Below are positions 43,823-54,061 of a DNA stretch of 64,000 nucleotides, in pieces (position 1 is the first letter of the stretch; each line of letters starts with the position of its first letter). The stretch is taken from contig JAQVEG010000002.1 of the NCBI GenBank assembly GCA_028697725.1, forward strand, positions 1 to 64,000. Reading direction: 5' to 3'. A model generated the notes under the pieces. The model was not told the DNA's origin. It did no database searches and saw nothing but the letters and a program-made list of their open reading frames with translations. Source of the stretch: Anaerostipes sp. (lineage in GTDB: Bacteria > Bacillota > Clostridia > Lachnospirales > Lachnospiraceae). A program made the translations under genes and the position numbers.

Positions 43823-44860
43823 CTAGTTCTCCTTTTCTTGTAATTTTTGACGTCTCAATTGACCACATGCAGCATTAATATCTCTACCCATTTCTCTTCT
43901 AATGGTAACATTTACACGATTTTTTTCAAGTATGTTTTTAAAATCCCTGATAGATTCTGGCACTGACTGCTTAAAATCTCTCTCTTTAATAGGGTTTACT
44001 GGAATTAAATTTACATGACATGGAAATCCTTTTAATCTTTTGCAAAGCTCCTTTGCGTTTGATGAAGTATCATTCACTCCTGCAACAAGGCTATATTCAA
44101 ATGTCATACGGCGTTTGGTTTGCTCAAAATAATACTTACAGGCATCTAATAATTCATCCATAGAATACTGATATGCAATTGGCATTAATTCTTTCCTCAT
44201 TGCATCATTTGGTGCATGAAGAGAGATTGCCAACGTAATTTGTAATTTTTCATCTGCAAGACTTTGAATCTTTGGAACAATCCCACAAGTTGATACGGTA
44301 AGATTCCTCTGGCTAATATTTAATCCATTTTCATCACTTAATAATGTTATAAATCGAAGAAGATTCTCATAATTATCCAGTGGCTCTCCTGTTCCCATTA
44401 CAACAACATTGGAAACTCGTTCCCCAGTATCTTTTTGTATGGCATAAATCTGACCCACCATCTCAGCTGGGGTAAGACTTCTATCAAGACCTCCTAATGT
44501 AGAGGCACAAAATTTACATCCCATACGACATCCTGCCTGAGATGAAATACAGACAGAATTTCCATGTTTATACTTCATTAAAACACTCTCTATGATATTC
44601 CCATCTTCTAGTTCAAACAAATACTTTCTAGTACCATCAATTTTGGAAACAAAATGTTCTATTTCTTTTAATTCCATCATGGTACATTGTTCTTTTAACT
44701 TTTCTTTTAATGCCTTTGGAATATTATTCATCTCATCAAAAGATAATGCCAGTCTTTTATGAAACCATTCATATACTTGTTTTGCCCGAAATTTCTTCTC
44801 TCCTATGGATTCCATATATTGTTCTAATTCTTTTAGAGTCATTGACCTAATATCTATCAT
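43823..44860 (-). CDS. rlmN: 23S rRNA/tRNA adenine-C2 methyltransferase RlmN
   Basis: A 345-aa radical SAM enzyme that methylates A2503 of 23S rRNA. The cluster Cys are 111, 115 and 118 (AGCRMGCKFCAS), with the resolving/methyl-carrying Cys in the C-terminal AACGQL. VVMGTGEPLDNYENLL is a family block. It overlaps rsmB by 4 bases (start ATGA type). Confidence 0.96.
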   Translation of the reverse strand: MIDIRSMTLKELEQYMESIGEKKFRAKQVYEWFHKRLALSFDEMNNIPKALKEKLKEQCTMMELKEIEHFVSKIDGTRKYLFELEDGNIIESVLMKYKHGNSVCISSQAGCRMGCKFCASTLGGLDRSLTPAEMVGQIYAIQKDTGERVSNVVVMGTGEPLDNYENLLRFITLLSDENGLNISQRNLTVSTCGIVPKIQSLADEKLQITLAISLHAPNDAMRKELMPIAYQYSMDELLDACKYYFEQTKRRMTFEYSLVAGVNDTSSNAKELCKRLKGFPCHVNLIPVNPIKERDFKQSVPESIRDFKNILEKNRVNVTIRREMGRDINAACGQLRRQKLQEKEN

Positions 44861-46203
44861 ATACTCCTCCTAAATTTTGCAATGAAAAATCCGTCACATG
44901 GATGGATTCCTGGCAGTAATTGAATATATCCATCTTTTGCTGTCTCTATGTGTAAGTTTTCTGGCATTCGATCCGTTAAAGGAACTAGTTTTAAATCAAA
45001 TTGCTCCTGAAGCCATACAACATTATCTATATTCTCCATGGGATTGATGGTACATGTACTAAACATCAAGGTTCCACCTGGCTTCACATATTGAACCACT
45101 GTACTTAAAATCTCTCTTTGAAGTTGTACTAGACTGGCAAAACTTTCCCTTGTAATATTATATTTTATGTCACCTTTTTTTCCAATGATACCAAGACCTG
45201 AACAAGGAACATCTGCAATTACAATGTCAGCCTGATTTATCATCTCTTCGTCTAATTCAGTGGCATCCTTCACCTGGGCTGTCATATTTTCCATATGCAT
45301 TCGATCAATGTTTTCCCAAATTAATTCTTCTTTATATTCTGTTAAATCTCTTGCTATCACTTTTCCTGTTCCATTTAGCTTATCTGCAATAAAAAGTGCT
45401 TTCCCTCCTGGAGCGCTGCATACATCAAGGACTACCTGATCTTCTTTTACATCTGCAAGATGTCCTGCAAGCATGGAACTTTCATCTTGAACCATACATG
45501 TTCCATTTCTAAATGCATCAATTTTATTTAGGAAATCATAATCAGAGATAAACAGTGCTTCCTTCATAAAGTTCCCAGGAGTTACCGTTACATTTTGCTC
45601 CTGTAGCTTCTTTATCAACTCTTCTTTTGAAATCTTGCTTGTCATAATCGAAATCGTTGTTTTCTTTGGTTCTAAATAAGATGCTGCAATTGTCTCAACT
45701 TCTTCTTTGGAATAACTTTCTAAGAAGAAAGAAACCATCCATTCTGGAATGGAATATTTCACAGAAACATACGCTATAAAAGAATTTTCTTTCTTTGGAT
45801 ATGAAATGGTTTCTCTTCCACGAATAATTCCTCGAAGCACACCATTTACAAAACCAGACAATCTTTGAAATCCTCGTTTTTTGGAAAGCTTTACCGCCTC
45901 ATTGCATATAGCCGAATCTGGTACATGCTCCATATACATCATTTGGTATACACTCATGCGTAGAATCCCACGAATCACAGGCTTACACTTTCTTACCTTC
46001 GTCTTTGAAAACTGATCAATTATATAATCTATAGTAATCTGACGTTCAAGGGTTCCTTGACATAAACGAGTAAAAAAGGAGCGGTCCCTCTTCTCACTAT
46101 ATTGGTATTTTTCCAGCGTATCTTTTATAATCTGATGAGATAACGCTTCCTTTTTATCAATCTTCACTAATACATCTAGTGCGACTGCTCTTACATTGTC
46201 CAT
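44857..46203 (-). CDS. rsmB: 16S rRNA m5C967 methyltransferase RsmB
   Basis: A 448-aa enzyme: an N-terminal NusB-like RNA-binding domain (1-140) and a C-terminal methyltransferase with DVCSAPGGKALFIAD (SAM site), ADVPCSGLGIIG (general motif IV Cys) and FSTCTINPMEN (catalytic Cys). The order and length match RsmB/Sun. It sits 1 base after fmt. Confidence 0.95.
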   Translation of the reverse strand: MDNVRAVALDVLVKIDKKEALSHQIIKDTLEKYQYSEKRDRSFFTRLCQGTLERQITIDYIIDQFSKTKVRKCKPVIRGILRMSVYQMMYMEHVPDSAICNEAVKLSKKRGFQRLSGFVNGVLRGIIRGRETISYPKKENSFIAYVSVKYSIPEWMVSFFLESYSKEEVETIAASYLEPKKTTISIMTSKISKEELIKKLQEQNVTVTPGNFMKEALFISDYDFLNKIDAFRNGTCMVQDESSMLAGHLADVKEDQVVLDVCSAPGGKALFIADKLNGTGKVIARDLTEYKEELIWENIDRMHMENMTAQVKDATELDEEMINQADIVIADVPCSGLGIIGKKGDIKYNITRESFASLVQLQREILSTVVQYVKPGGTLMFSTCTINPMENIDNVVWLQEQFDLKLVPLTDRMPENLHIETAKDGYIQLLPGIHPCDGFFIAKFRRSI

Positions 46204-46204
46204 T

Positions 46205-47134
46205 TTATTCTCCTAATACAGTTCCCACACTTACTCCATAACCAAGCAAAAAGGCCTGTACTTGCATTCTTTTCTTTCCTGCCAGTTGAATTTCTTTTAA
46301 TTCTAAAGCATTTTCACCAGCTGCTACCACGATACTTTTCTTTGTGATATCCACAATTGTGCCAGGTTTTTCGTCTCCTGTCCACATTTTTACGTCAGCA
46401 TCCCACACTTTCATTACTTTTCCATTTAATTTTGTGTAGGCACTTGGCCATGGATTCAACCCACGAATTAAGCATTCAATTTCCTTGGCTGACTTTGTAA
46501 AATCAATTTGTCCCATTTCTTTTGTAAGCATTGGGGCATAAGAACTTTCTTGGTCATTTTGCTTTGTTCGAACTGCTGTATAATTCTCTAATTTTTCTAA
46601 AGTTTCAATTAGTAACTGGGCTCCTTGATGCATTAATTTATCATGGAGACTTCCTGCTGTTTCTTTTGGATCTAATTCCATGGATACTTTATCAATCATA
46701 TCCCCAGTATCAAGACCTTTTCCCATATACATTGTTGTAATTCCAGTTTCTTTTTCTCCGTTTAACACAGCCCACTGAATTGGCCCTGCTCCTCGATATT
46801 TTGGAAGAAGAGATCCATGAACATTGATACATCCATACTTTGGAATATTTAAAATACTCTCTGGGAGAATCTGTCCATATGCAACTACTACAATTACATC
46901 TGGATTTAACTCTTGTAATTTAGCTGTAAATTCTTCATCTCTCGCCCTTTCAGGCTGTAACACCAAAAGACCATGTTCCACTGCCTTTTCTTTTACTGGA
47001 GTCATTAAAACCTTTTTTCCACGTCCTTTTTGTTTATCTGGCTGTGAAACAACAGCAATCACTTCATGATGCTCTATTAGTTTTTCCAATGTTGGAACTG
47101 CAAATTCTGGCGTTCCCATAAAAATTACCTTCAT
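46205..47134 (-). CDS. fmt: Methionyl-tRNA formyltransferase
   Basis: A 309-aa enzyme that formylates initiator Met-tRNA with 10-formyl-THF. INVHGSLLPKYRGAGPIQWA (Asn-His-Gly site), then GITTMYMGKGLDTGD, and a C-terminal barrel with NPWPSAYT are intact. It is placed 12 bases behind def, the enzyme that later removes the formyl group. Confidence 0.97.
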   Translation of the reverse strand: MKVIFMGTPEFAVPTLEKLIEHHEVIAVVSQPDKQKGRGKKVLMTPVKEKAVEHGLLVLQPERARDEEFTAKLQELNPDVIVVVAYGQILPESILNIPKYGCINVHGSLLPKYRGAGPIQWAVLNGEKETGITTMYMGKGLDTGDMIDKVSMELDPKETAGSLHDKLMHQGAQLLIETLEKLENYTAVRTKQNDQESSYAPMLTKEMGQIDFTKSAKEIECLIRGLNPWPSAYTKLNGKVMKVWDADVKMWTGDEKPGTIVDITKKSIVVAAGENALELKEIQLAGKKRMQVQAFLLGYGVSVGTVLGE

Positions 47135-47146
47135 TGTCGTCTCCTT

Positions 47147-47620
47147 TTACTCTTCTATTTCAATATCTCTCATTGACTCGTTGGCTACATCTGGATATAA
47201 AATTCCATCTAAATGATCACACTCATGGCAGATAGCCCTTGCTAAAAGGCCTTCTCCTTCTACAACAATTGGTTCCATATTTTCATTCAATGCCTCACAG
47301 ATGACATGATTTGGTCTTGTCACACTTGCTATCTTTCCTGGCATACTAAGACATCCTTCATCTCCTGTTTGTTCTCCATCTCTTTGAACAATTTTAGGAT
47401 TCACTAAGACAAAACATTCTCCATCTTCATAGGTATCTATCACTACAATTCGCTTTAAGATTCCAACTTGTGGTGCTGCAAGTCCCACACCCATAGCTTC
47501 GTACATAGTATCAAACATATCCTCAATTAAAATCTGAGTTCTTGGTGTCATCTCTTTTACTTCTTTTGATGTCTTTCTTAGTACATCTTCTCCCATTCTA
47601 CGAATATTTCTGATTGCCAT
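47147..47620 (-). CDS. def: Peptide deformylase
   Basis: A 157-aa Fe(II) metallohydrolase removing the N-formyl group of new proteins. The three motifs are present: GVGLAAPQVG, EGCLSMPG (metal Cys) and HECDHLDG (two metal His and catalytic Glu). GGAGGAAG precedes the ATG. It is situated between priA and fmt as in most Firmicutes. Confidence 0.97.
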   Translation of the reverse strand: MAIRNIRRMGEDVLRKTSKEVKEMTPRTQILIEDMFDTMYEAMGVGLAAPQVGILKRIVVIDTYEDGECFVLVNPKIVQRDGEQTGDEGCLSMPGKIASVTRPNHVICEALNENMEPIVVEGEGLLARAICHECDHLDGILYPDVANESMRDIEIEE

Positions 47621-47631
47621 AACTTCCTCCT

Positions 47632-49857
47632 TTAATAACTGTTCATTGGGTTAAAATCAAAATTAACCATAACGTCTTTTTTCAATTCACTTTGTTCTAA
47701 CCATTCTTCTAGTCGATCTTTCATTCTCACTAATGTCTCATATTCTGGTTCTTTTATATATAACACCTGTCGGTATACATCTTTGATTTTTGCAAATGTG
47801 GCCTCACTAGGACCAATAAAATGTACTTTACAGCCTTTCACAATCTCTGCTGCCCTTTGGGCCATTTGGGAGCATTTCTCCTCATCTAAACTTGCAAAAA
47901 ACACAACTAACATCTGATAAACTGGCGGATATTTTAGCATTGTGCGATATCCCATTTCCTGTCGATAGAACTCTTCATAGTCCTGCTGGGATGCCGTTAC
48001 AATACTATAATGATCTGGGCTGTATGTCTGAATAACAACTTCCCCTGGCTTTTCAGCTCGTCCTGCCCGTCCTGCTGCCTGCGTAAGAAGTTGAAACGTT
48101 CTTTCCCCTGCTCTGTAGTCGTTGCTATGCAAAGAAAGATCTGCCGCTAATATTCCCACCAAAGTAACATTGGCAAAATCATGACCCTTAACAATCATCT
48201 GTGTTCCTACTAAAATATCAGCTTCATCGTTGGAAAACGCTGCTAAAATCTCATCATAGCTGTGTTTCTTTCTTGTGGTATCCATATCCATACGCAAGAC
48301 CTTTGCCTGAGGAAATTCTTTTAAAAGAGCAGATTCCACCTTTTGGGTTCCAAGACCGAAAGTTCCTATCATCTTACTTCCACACTGTGGACATACTTTT
48401 GGCATTTCCTCTTCATGCCCACAATAATGACACTTTAACGTTCCACCTCTATGGTAAGTCAAGGACACATCACAATGGGAACATCCCATCACATGTCCAC
48501 AGCTTCGACAGGAAACAAATCCTGCAAAACCTCTTCGATTTAAGAATAACATAATTTGCTCTTTTTTGTTTAACCGGTCTTGTATTAATTCATAAAGTTT
48601 TCGGCTGAACATACTTCGATTTCCTGCTTTTAATTCTTCCCTGAGATCTTCAATATATACCTCTGGTAATACTGCGTCCTTGGCTCTCTCCTTTAATGTC
48701 CAAAGTTTATAAGTTCCATCTAGTGCTTTTTGATAGCTTTCAATGGAAGGAGTCGCTGAACCTAGAATGACACTTGCGTGTTCCATTGCCGCTTTTTCAA
48801 TGGCAACTTCTCTTGCATGATATCTAGGTGTTTGTTCACTTTTATAACTTCCTTCATGTTCTTCATCTATAATAATGAGCCCAAGGTTCTCAAATGGCAC
48901 AAACAAAGCTGAGCGTGGTCCAATCATAATATCAACCTTGCCTTCTTTTGCACGAAGCCATTGATCATATCGTTCCCCTTTTGACATTTTAGAATTTAGA
49001 ATAGAAACCCTGTCTCCAAAACGACTGGTAAAACGCTTCACTGTCTGGTAAGTCAATGCAATTTCAGGAATTAAGACAATGGTCTGCTTTCCTTCTTTTA
49101 TCATCTCCTCAATGGCAGCAAGATAAACCTCTGTTTTTCCACTTCCTGTAATTCCATGTAACAGATACGTCTTTCTTTGTTCCCCTCGATAATCACAGAT
49201 AAAATCGTCCACTATCTCCTGCTGTTTTTCGTTAAGGGGCAACGCCTCTTTCCTCTCAATGGGAACCTTAGAAGGATTTCTAAAATAATGTTCAGATTCC
49301 ACACGAAGAATTCCATCTCTCTCCATTCCATCTATGGTACTTTTCCCTATTTTTAATTTCTTGGTTGCTATCTCCCAGGAAATCCTACCACAGTCTAACA
49401 GCTCAGCAAGAAGCCTTGCCTTAGCCACATAATGCTTAGAAAAATACTCCTCTAATAAAGCTAGTCCATGTACGGGATCTAACTCTAATACAAGAAATCG
49501 TTTTACTTTTTGTTTCATCTTATCTTGAACTGGTAATACAGTTCGCAGAGCCTGAATCATAGTAGAACCATAATTCTCACGAATCCAGTAAGCTAATTGT
49601 ATCATCTTTGACTCTACTGAAACTAACTGCTCCTCAATTCCTATCATATCTTTTATTTTAGATTCATCATAATTAGACTGACTTCCAAGCTTTACCACAA
49701 ATCCTTTTTGCTGCTTATTGCCTCTTCCAAATGGAACAATTACCTGCTGTCCCACATTTATTTTTTCACGCAAAGAAAGAGGCACTCGATACTGAAATAC
49801 CCGATCCAGTGCCTCATGAGATATATTAATAATAATATCTGCATACATAACTTCCAT
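47632..49857 (-). CDS. priA: Primosomal replication restart helicase PriA
   Basis: A 741-aa superfamily 2 helicase that reloads DnaB at stalled forks. An N-terminal 3'-end binding domain, Walker A GITGSGKTEVYL, DEEH in IIDEEHEGSYK, eight zinc Cys (CRSCGHVMGCSHC and CHYCG...CPQCGS) and the motif VI region QLLTQAAGRAGRA are seen. A second Met three codons in has GGAAG before it, so the exact start may be 49848. Confidence 0.96.
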   Translation of the reverse strand: MEVMYADIIINISHEALDRVFQYRVPLSLREKINVGQQVIVPFGRGNKQQKGFVVKLGSQSNYDESKIKDMIGIEEQLVSVESKMIQLAYWIRENYGSTMIQALRTVLPVQDKMKQKVKRFLVLELDPVHGLALLEEYFSKHYVAKARLLAELLDCGRISWEIATKKLKIGKSTIDGMERDGILRVESEHYFRNPSKVPIERKEALPLNEKQQEIVDDFICDYRGEQRKTYLLHGITGSGKTEVYLAAIEEMIKEGKQTIVLIPEIALTYQTVKRFTSRFGDRVSILNSKMSKGERYDQWLRAKEGKVDIMIGPRSALFVPFENLGLIIIDEEHEGSYKSEQTPRYHAREVAIEKAAMEHASVILGSATPSIESYQKALDGTYKLWTLKERAKDAVLPEVYIEDLREELKAGNRSMFSRKLYELIQDRLNKKEQIMLFLNRRGFAGFVSCRSCGHVMGCSHCDVSLTYHRGGTLKCHYCGHEEEMPKVCPQCGSKMIGTFGLGTQKVESALLKEFPQAKVLRMDMDTTRKKHSYDEILAAFSNDEADILVGTQMIVKGHDFANVTLVGILAADLSLHSNDYRAGERTFQLLTQAAGRAGRAEKPGEVVIQTYSPDHYSIVTASQQDYEEFYRQEMGYRTMLKYPPVYQMLVVFFASLDEEKCSQMAQRAAEIVKGCKVHFIGPSEATFAKIKDVYRQVLYIKEPEYETLVRMKDRLEEWLEQSELKKDVMVNFDFNPMNSY

Positions 49858-49860
49858 AAA

Positions 49861-51210
49861 TTAATCTAATACATGTCCCTTTTCTCTTAATACTTTTACA
49901 ACAGCATCTACATGCTCTCTGCAAATCTCATGTGTCTTTGCTTCTACCATAACACGAATCAAAGGCTCTGTTCCACTCTCACGAACAAGAATACGTCCAT
50001 CACTTCCAAGAGTCTTTTCGACTTTTGCAACTGCTGCCTGTACATCCTTGTCATTTTGTGCAGTTTTCTTGTCATTGACACGTACATTTTCAAGAATCTG
50101 TGGATAAATTGTTACTGGCTCCACTAACTGTCCTAATGTCTTCTTTTGTTCTAACATAGCTTCCATTGTTTTTAGTGAAGTTAAGATTCCATCTCCTGTT
50201 GTGGCAAATTTATTAAAAATAATATGTCCAGACTGTTCTCCACCAAGACCATGTCCGTTCTTTACCATATTCTCATTGACATACTTGTCTCCAACATCAG
50301 TCTTTTCATACTGGATTCCTGCTTCATCAAAGGCTTTATATAAACCTAGATTAGACATAACTGTAGTTACCACTGTATTGTTATTCAAATCTCCATGTGC
50401 CTTCATATACTTTCCACATGCGTAAAGAATTAAATCCCCATCAATAACTGCTCCGTTTTCATCAACTGCGATACATCGGTCTGCATCTCCATCATAAGCA
50501 AATCCAACATCTAAATGATTCTCTTTTACATACCCTTGTAAAATCTCAATATGAGTAGAACCACAGTTTGTATTAATATTGGTTCCATCTGGCTCATTGT
50601 TCAAAACATAAGTTTCCGCACCTAATGCGTCAAATACACTTTCTGCAATATTCGATGCACTTCCGTTAGAACAGTCTAAACCAACTTTAACCCCTTTAAA
50701 AGATCTAGTTGCTAAAGAAATCAAGTATCCAATATAACGATTACGTCCAATTGCATAATCTCTTGCATTCCCAATGTCACGCTTTGTAGCAAAAGGAATC
50801 TCTTCCATCTCTCCATCTATGTAGGCTTCAATCTTATCTTCTACTTCTGCTTCCATCTTATGACCTTTACTGTTAATAATCTTAATTCCATTGTCATAGT
50901 AAGGGTTATGGCTTGCTGAAATCATGATACCACAGTCAAATTCCTCTGTTCTCACAACATGAGCAACACTTGGTGTTGTTGTTACATGAAGCATATATGC
51001 ATTAGCTCCTGAGGCAGTTAATCCTGCAATCAAAGCATTCTCAAACATATAACTGCTTCGTCTTGTATCCTTTCCAATGACAACTTTAGGACGCTTACTT
51101 CCCTGTCCAAAATACCATCCTAAATATCTACCTACTTTATATGCATGCTCAACGGTCAGTGTTACATTTGCCTCTCCACGAAATCCGTCGGTTCCAAAAT
51201 ATTTACCCAT
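49861..51210 (-). CDS. glmM: Phosphoglucosamine mutase
   Basis: A 449-aa alpha-phosphohexomutase turning glucosamine-6-P into glucosamine-1-P for cell-wall precursors. The phosphoserine loop is IMISASHNPYYDNGIK, the metal loop AYDGDADRC, the sugar loop GGEQSGHIIF, and the phosphate loop RESGTEPLIRVM. AAAGGAG precedes the ATG. It probably heads the operon that runs through priA to thiN. Confidence 0.97.
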   Translation of the reverse strand: MGKYFGTDGFRGEANVTLTVEHAYKVGRYLGWYFGQGSKRPKVVIGKDTRRSSYMFENALIAGLTASGANAYMLHVTTTPSVAHVVRTEEFDCGIMISASHNPYYDNGIKIINSKGHKMEAEVEDKIEAYIDGEMEEIPFATKRDIGNARDYAIGRNRYIGYLISLATRSFKGVKVGLDCSNGSASNIAESVFDALGAETYVLNNEPDGTNINTNCGSTHIEILQGYVKENHLDVGFAYDGDADRCIAVDENGAVIDGDLILYACGKYMKAHGDLNNNTVVTTVMSNLGLYKAFDEAGIQYEKTDVGDKYVNENMVKNGHGLGGEQSGHIIFNKFATTGDGILTSLKTMEAMLEQKKTLGQLVEPVTIYPQILENVRVNDKKTAQNDKDVQAAVAKVEKTLGSDGRILVRESGTEPLIRVMVEAKTHEICREHVDAVVKVLREKGHVLD

Positions 51211-51282
51211 TCTTATATTCTCCTTTTAGTCTTGCTCTTTCTCACTTAATTTAAATGAGAGATGATCTTCATCCCTCAAATG

Positions 51283-51291
51283 ATTATAGCA
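51283..51291 (-). promoter_or_regulatory. Extended -10 promoter before glmM
   Basis: TGCTATAAT on the minus strand is an extended -10 element about 75 bases before glmM, with no clear -35 box. The 51211-51341 gap otherwise shows only weak hairpins. Confidence 0.4.
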
Positions 51292-51341
51292 TAATCTCTT
51301 TTATTTGATAAGAAGTTCAAGGAACTTTATAATTCCCCTTG

Positions 51342-52553
51342 TTACTGTCCTTCAAAATAAGATACATAATCCACATGATATTTGCCATCTGGGAATAAAT
51401 ACTGATACAAATCAACAAAATAATCATCTGTCATACTTGCTATATAATCTACAACAATTTGATTTTCTTCTTCCTCCCTGTATGGATGTTCCTCTAAATA
51501 ATAAGACCTTGCTTCTTCCACAAATTCAATATGATGCTTGTAAATAATAGAATCTGTCCTTTTTTCCTGTAAATCATGAAGAAGCATTTCATACACTTCC
51601 CCAATCATTGGACCTACATTATTCTCATAAATAGAATCAATGGCTTCATTGCAATATATCTCTCGATAATTTTCCTGTTTTGCAAGTTTTAGAGCTTCAT
51701 AATATGGCTGATCCAACTGGATATAATCCTTACCATAACTGTTCTCTACAATATTTACAATTAAATTATTGATAATCTCTGCATTCTCAATTCCCATCTC
51801 ACCCTCGGTAAACATGGAACTATCTTGAAGCAGTTTTGCCTTCCTTGCATCCTGCCGGTCTTTCCCAAGGTAAGCAATCATATCACAAATTCGCACAACG
51901 CAACCTTCCAAAGTAGAAGGTATCAGCTTTTTAATCGCCGCAGCATCTACGTAGCACTCTTCTATTTTTTGATTAAATTGTTCAAAATCCTTTAATACAC
52001 TTGGTCGGTATTCCTTTAATTCAAATTCTCCATTATGACATAGAATTCCATCTAATACCTGAAGAGAAATATTTCTCGGAAACACTCCATGTAAAACTCT
52101 CACACTTTGAACATTGTGATTAAAAAATCGCCCTGTCTTTTCATGGTACTTTTCATTGAGATACCGTTCTCCTGCATGACCAAAAGGCGTGTGTCCAATA
52201 TCGTGACCCAATGCAATTGCTTCAATCAAGTCACAGTTCAATCCTAAAATACTTCCAATATTCCTTGCAATTCTTGAAACAAGCTGTACATGAAGCGCCC
52301 TTCTTGTAATATCATCATTGGCTAAAAAAGAAAACACCTGGGTTTTATCTGCATAACGATTATAGTATGGAGAATGTATAATCTTCTCCACGTCCCTTAC
52401 AAACGCTGGTCTCCATAAATTGGCCTTATCCCATTTAGGATTTTCTCGAATAATCTGCCTGTCATTGGTGCGATACGGATTTATTTTCTGTTCTTTCCTG
52501 TCTTCTATAATTCTTTCTTGAAGCTCTTTTGATAATTTATGATATCTTGACAT
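51342..52553 (-). CDS. dgt: dGTPase-like HD-domain triphosphohydrolase
   Basis: A 403-aa HD-domain protein that would cleave dGTP (or dNTPs) to deoxynucleoside and triphosphate. RALHVQLVSRIARNIG supplies the first His, ALGHDIGHTPFGHAGE the His-Asp pair, and CDMIAYLGKD the last Asp. It lies 9 bases behind psd. Function as dNTP pool control is the family's role; specificity is not readable. Confidence 0.9.
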   Translation of the reverse strand: MSRYHKLSKELQERIIEDRKEQKINPYRTNDRQIIRENPKWDKANLWRPAFVRDVEKIIHSPYYNRYADKTQVFSFLANDDITRRALHVQLVSRIARNIGSILGLNCDLIEAIALGHDIGHTPFGHAGERYLNEKYHEKTGRFFNHNVQSVRVLHGVFPRNISLQVLDGILCHNGEFELKEYRPSVLKDFEQFNQKIEECYVDAAAIKKLIPSTLEGCVVRICDMIAYLGKDRQDARKAKLLQDSSMFTEGEMGIENAEIINNLIVNIVENSYGKDYIQLDQPYYEALKLAKQENYREIYCNEAIDSIYENNVGPMIGEVYEMLLHDLQEKRTDSIIYKHHIEFVEEARSYYLEEHPYREEEENQIVVDYIASMTDDYFVDLYQYLFPDGKYHVDYVSYFEGQ

Positions 52554-52562
52554 ATTCTATCC

Positions 52563-53426
52563 CTACTTCTTATATCCTATTCTCTGTCCAAGTTTCACCT
52601 TTGTCTCACACTGCTCCTCTGTACGCTTTAGCAGTTCCTGATCAATATTGACCCTGTTTTTTTCAAAGAGAAGTACAATTGTTGAACCTCCAAATTCAAA
52701 ATAGCCCTTCTCTGTCCCTCTTTTCATTGGACCCATTCCCTGATGATTCTTAATTCTTCCAACCATCAAAGCTCCTACTTCCATCTGTACTACATTTCCA
52801 AAATGCTTCGTTTTCATCATCGTATATTCTCTTGCATTCTCTGAATAAATAGCCGCATAATCATTGGCAATTGGATTCACTGTATGATAAATCCCTGGAA
52901 TAAAATAATTATAACTTTTTTCCCCATCATCAATATAAGAATATCTGTGATAATCATCTACAGTTAATCTACAAACTACCGCATATCCATCACGAAATCT
53001 CTTTGCAAGTTTTCTATGCTTCAATAACGATTCTACGGTGTACAAGGTATTCTTAATTACAAATGTAGTATTATCATAAATGGGATAAACAGAAACTTTA
53101 CAGTCACAAGGACTAAACAAAACATTCTCATCTTCTGGAATTGGTCGTTTCCCTGCTTTTATTTTCCTAGTAAAGAAATCATTATAAGATTTATATGTGG
53201 TTTTCTCATAATCTGCCATTGGAATATGATTGTTTTGAATAAAACTAGAAATAAAGCATTTGGAAAAAGGAGTGCTTAAAAATGCACCCCCAAATTTAGA
53301 AACCCATGGTCTTGTGAGCAGCTTTAAAGATACTCGCCCTGCCATAGATGAATATATAAATTTCAGGAAACAATCCTGTGATGAATCTTCTGTTACTAAT
53401 TGGCCTTTTTCATTGATATACTTCAT
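52563..53426 (-). CDS. psd: Phosphatidylserine decarboxylase
   Basis: A 287-aa proenzyme that makes phosphatidylethanolamine. The self-cleavage motif is GGST in YFEFGGSTIVLLFEK near the C-terminus, giving the pyruvoyl alpha chain; VDDYHRYSY holds the conserved His/Asp. I chose ATG 53426 behind GAGGTGAG. It follows pssA directly (12-base gap), so both steps from CDP-diacylglycerol to PE are coded together. Confidence 0.93.
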   Translation of the reverse strand: MKYINEKGQLVTEDSSQDCFLKFIYSSMAGRVSLKLLTRPWVSKFGGAFLSTPFSKCFISSFIQNNHIPMADYEKTTYKSYNDFFTRKIKAGKRPIPEDENVLFSPCDCKVSVYPIYDNTTFVIKNTLYTVESLLKHRKLAKRFRDGYAVVCRLTVDDYHRYSYIDDGEKSYNYFIPGIYHTVNPIANDYAAIYSENAREYTMMKTKHFGNVVQMEVGALMVGRIKNHQGMGPMKRGTEKGYFEFGGSTIVLLFEKNRVNIDQELLKRTEEQCETKVKLGQRIGYKK

Positions 53427-53437
53427 TGCTCTCACCT

Positions 53438-54049
53438 CTAAAAACAAAACATTTTAATTGCGACAATAGCACCAGCTATAACAAATCCCAACATACACTT
53501 CTTTCCTGGTTTAAACACCTTAAAATCAATTACAAACAATAATGCGATAATGAGTATAGCTCCAACATAGATGTATGGAAATACATCAAAGAAAAATCTT
53601 CGCAATTGATATACAATTGGCAGAATCAATGCGACTGACGTTACTGGCAGTCCTTGATAATGCTTTCTTCTCTCCGTTGTCACTCCTTGTCGTTGTTCTT
53701 CTGTTACATTAAAGTATGCCAATCGAATGACTGCTCCTAATATGTACATCATATAAATAATTTTTGAATACCACTGATCCATTCCAAAACAATATCCTAT
53801 CACAACTGGATATACCCCAAAACACACCAAATCACATAAAGAATCAATCTCAATTCCAAATTTCTTTTCATCTGGAGTTCTCTCAATCATCTTTGCTACT
53901 GTTCCATCATACATATCTGTAAAACCTGACAACATTAAACACAACATTGCAATCTTAAAATTCCCATGAAATGCTGCACTCATACCAAATGTTGCACTGA
54001 TAACTCCTGCATACGTAAGAATTACAGATATATTATAAAATCCTATCAT
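53438..54049 (-). CDS. pssA: CDP-diacylglycerol-serine O-phosphatidyltransferase
   Basis: A 203-aa multi-span enzyme of the CDP-alcohol transferase family, which joins serine to CDP-diacylglycerol. The signature DG-x2-AK-x8-G-x3-D-x3-D is seen in DGTVAKMIERTPDEKKFGIE..D (Lys in place of the usual Arg). About six membrane helices. It precedes psd and follows the flippase-like gene. Confidence 0.9.
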   Translation of the reverse strand: MIGFYNISVILTYAGVISATFGMSAAFHGNFKIAMLCLMLSGFTDMYDGTVAKMIERTPDEKKFGIEIDSLCDLVCFGVYPVVIGYCFGMDQWYSKIIYMMYILGAVIRLAYFNVTEEQRQGVTTERRKHYQGLPVTSVALILPIVYQLRRFFFDVFPYIYVGAILIIALLFVIDFKVFKPGKKCMLGFVIAGAIVAIKMFCF

Positions 54050-54061
54050 ATCATACCGCCT

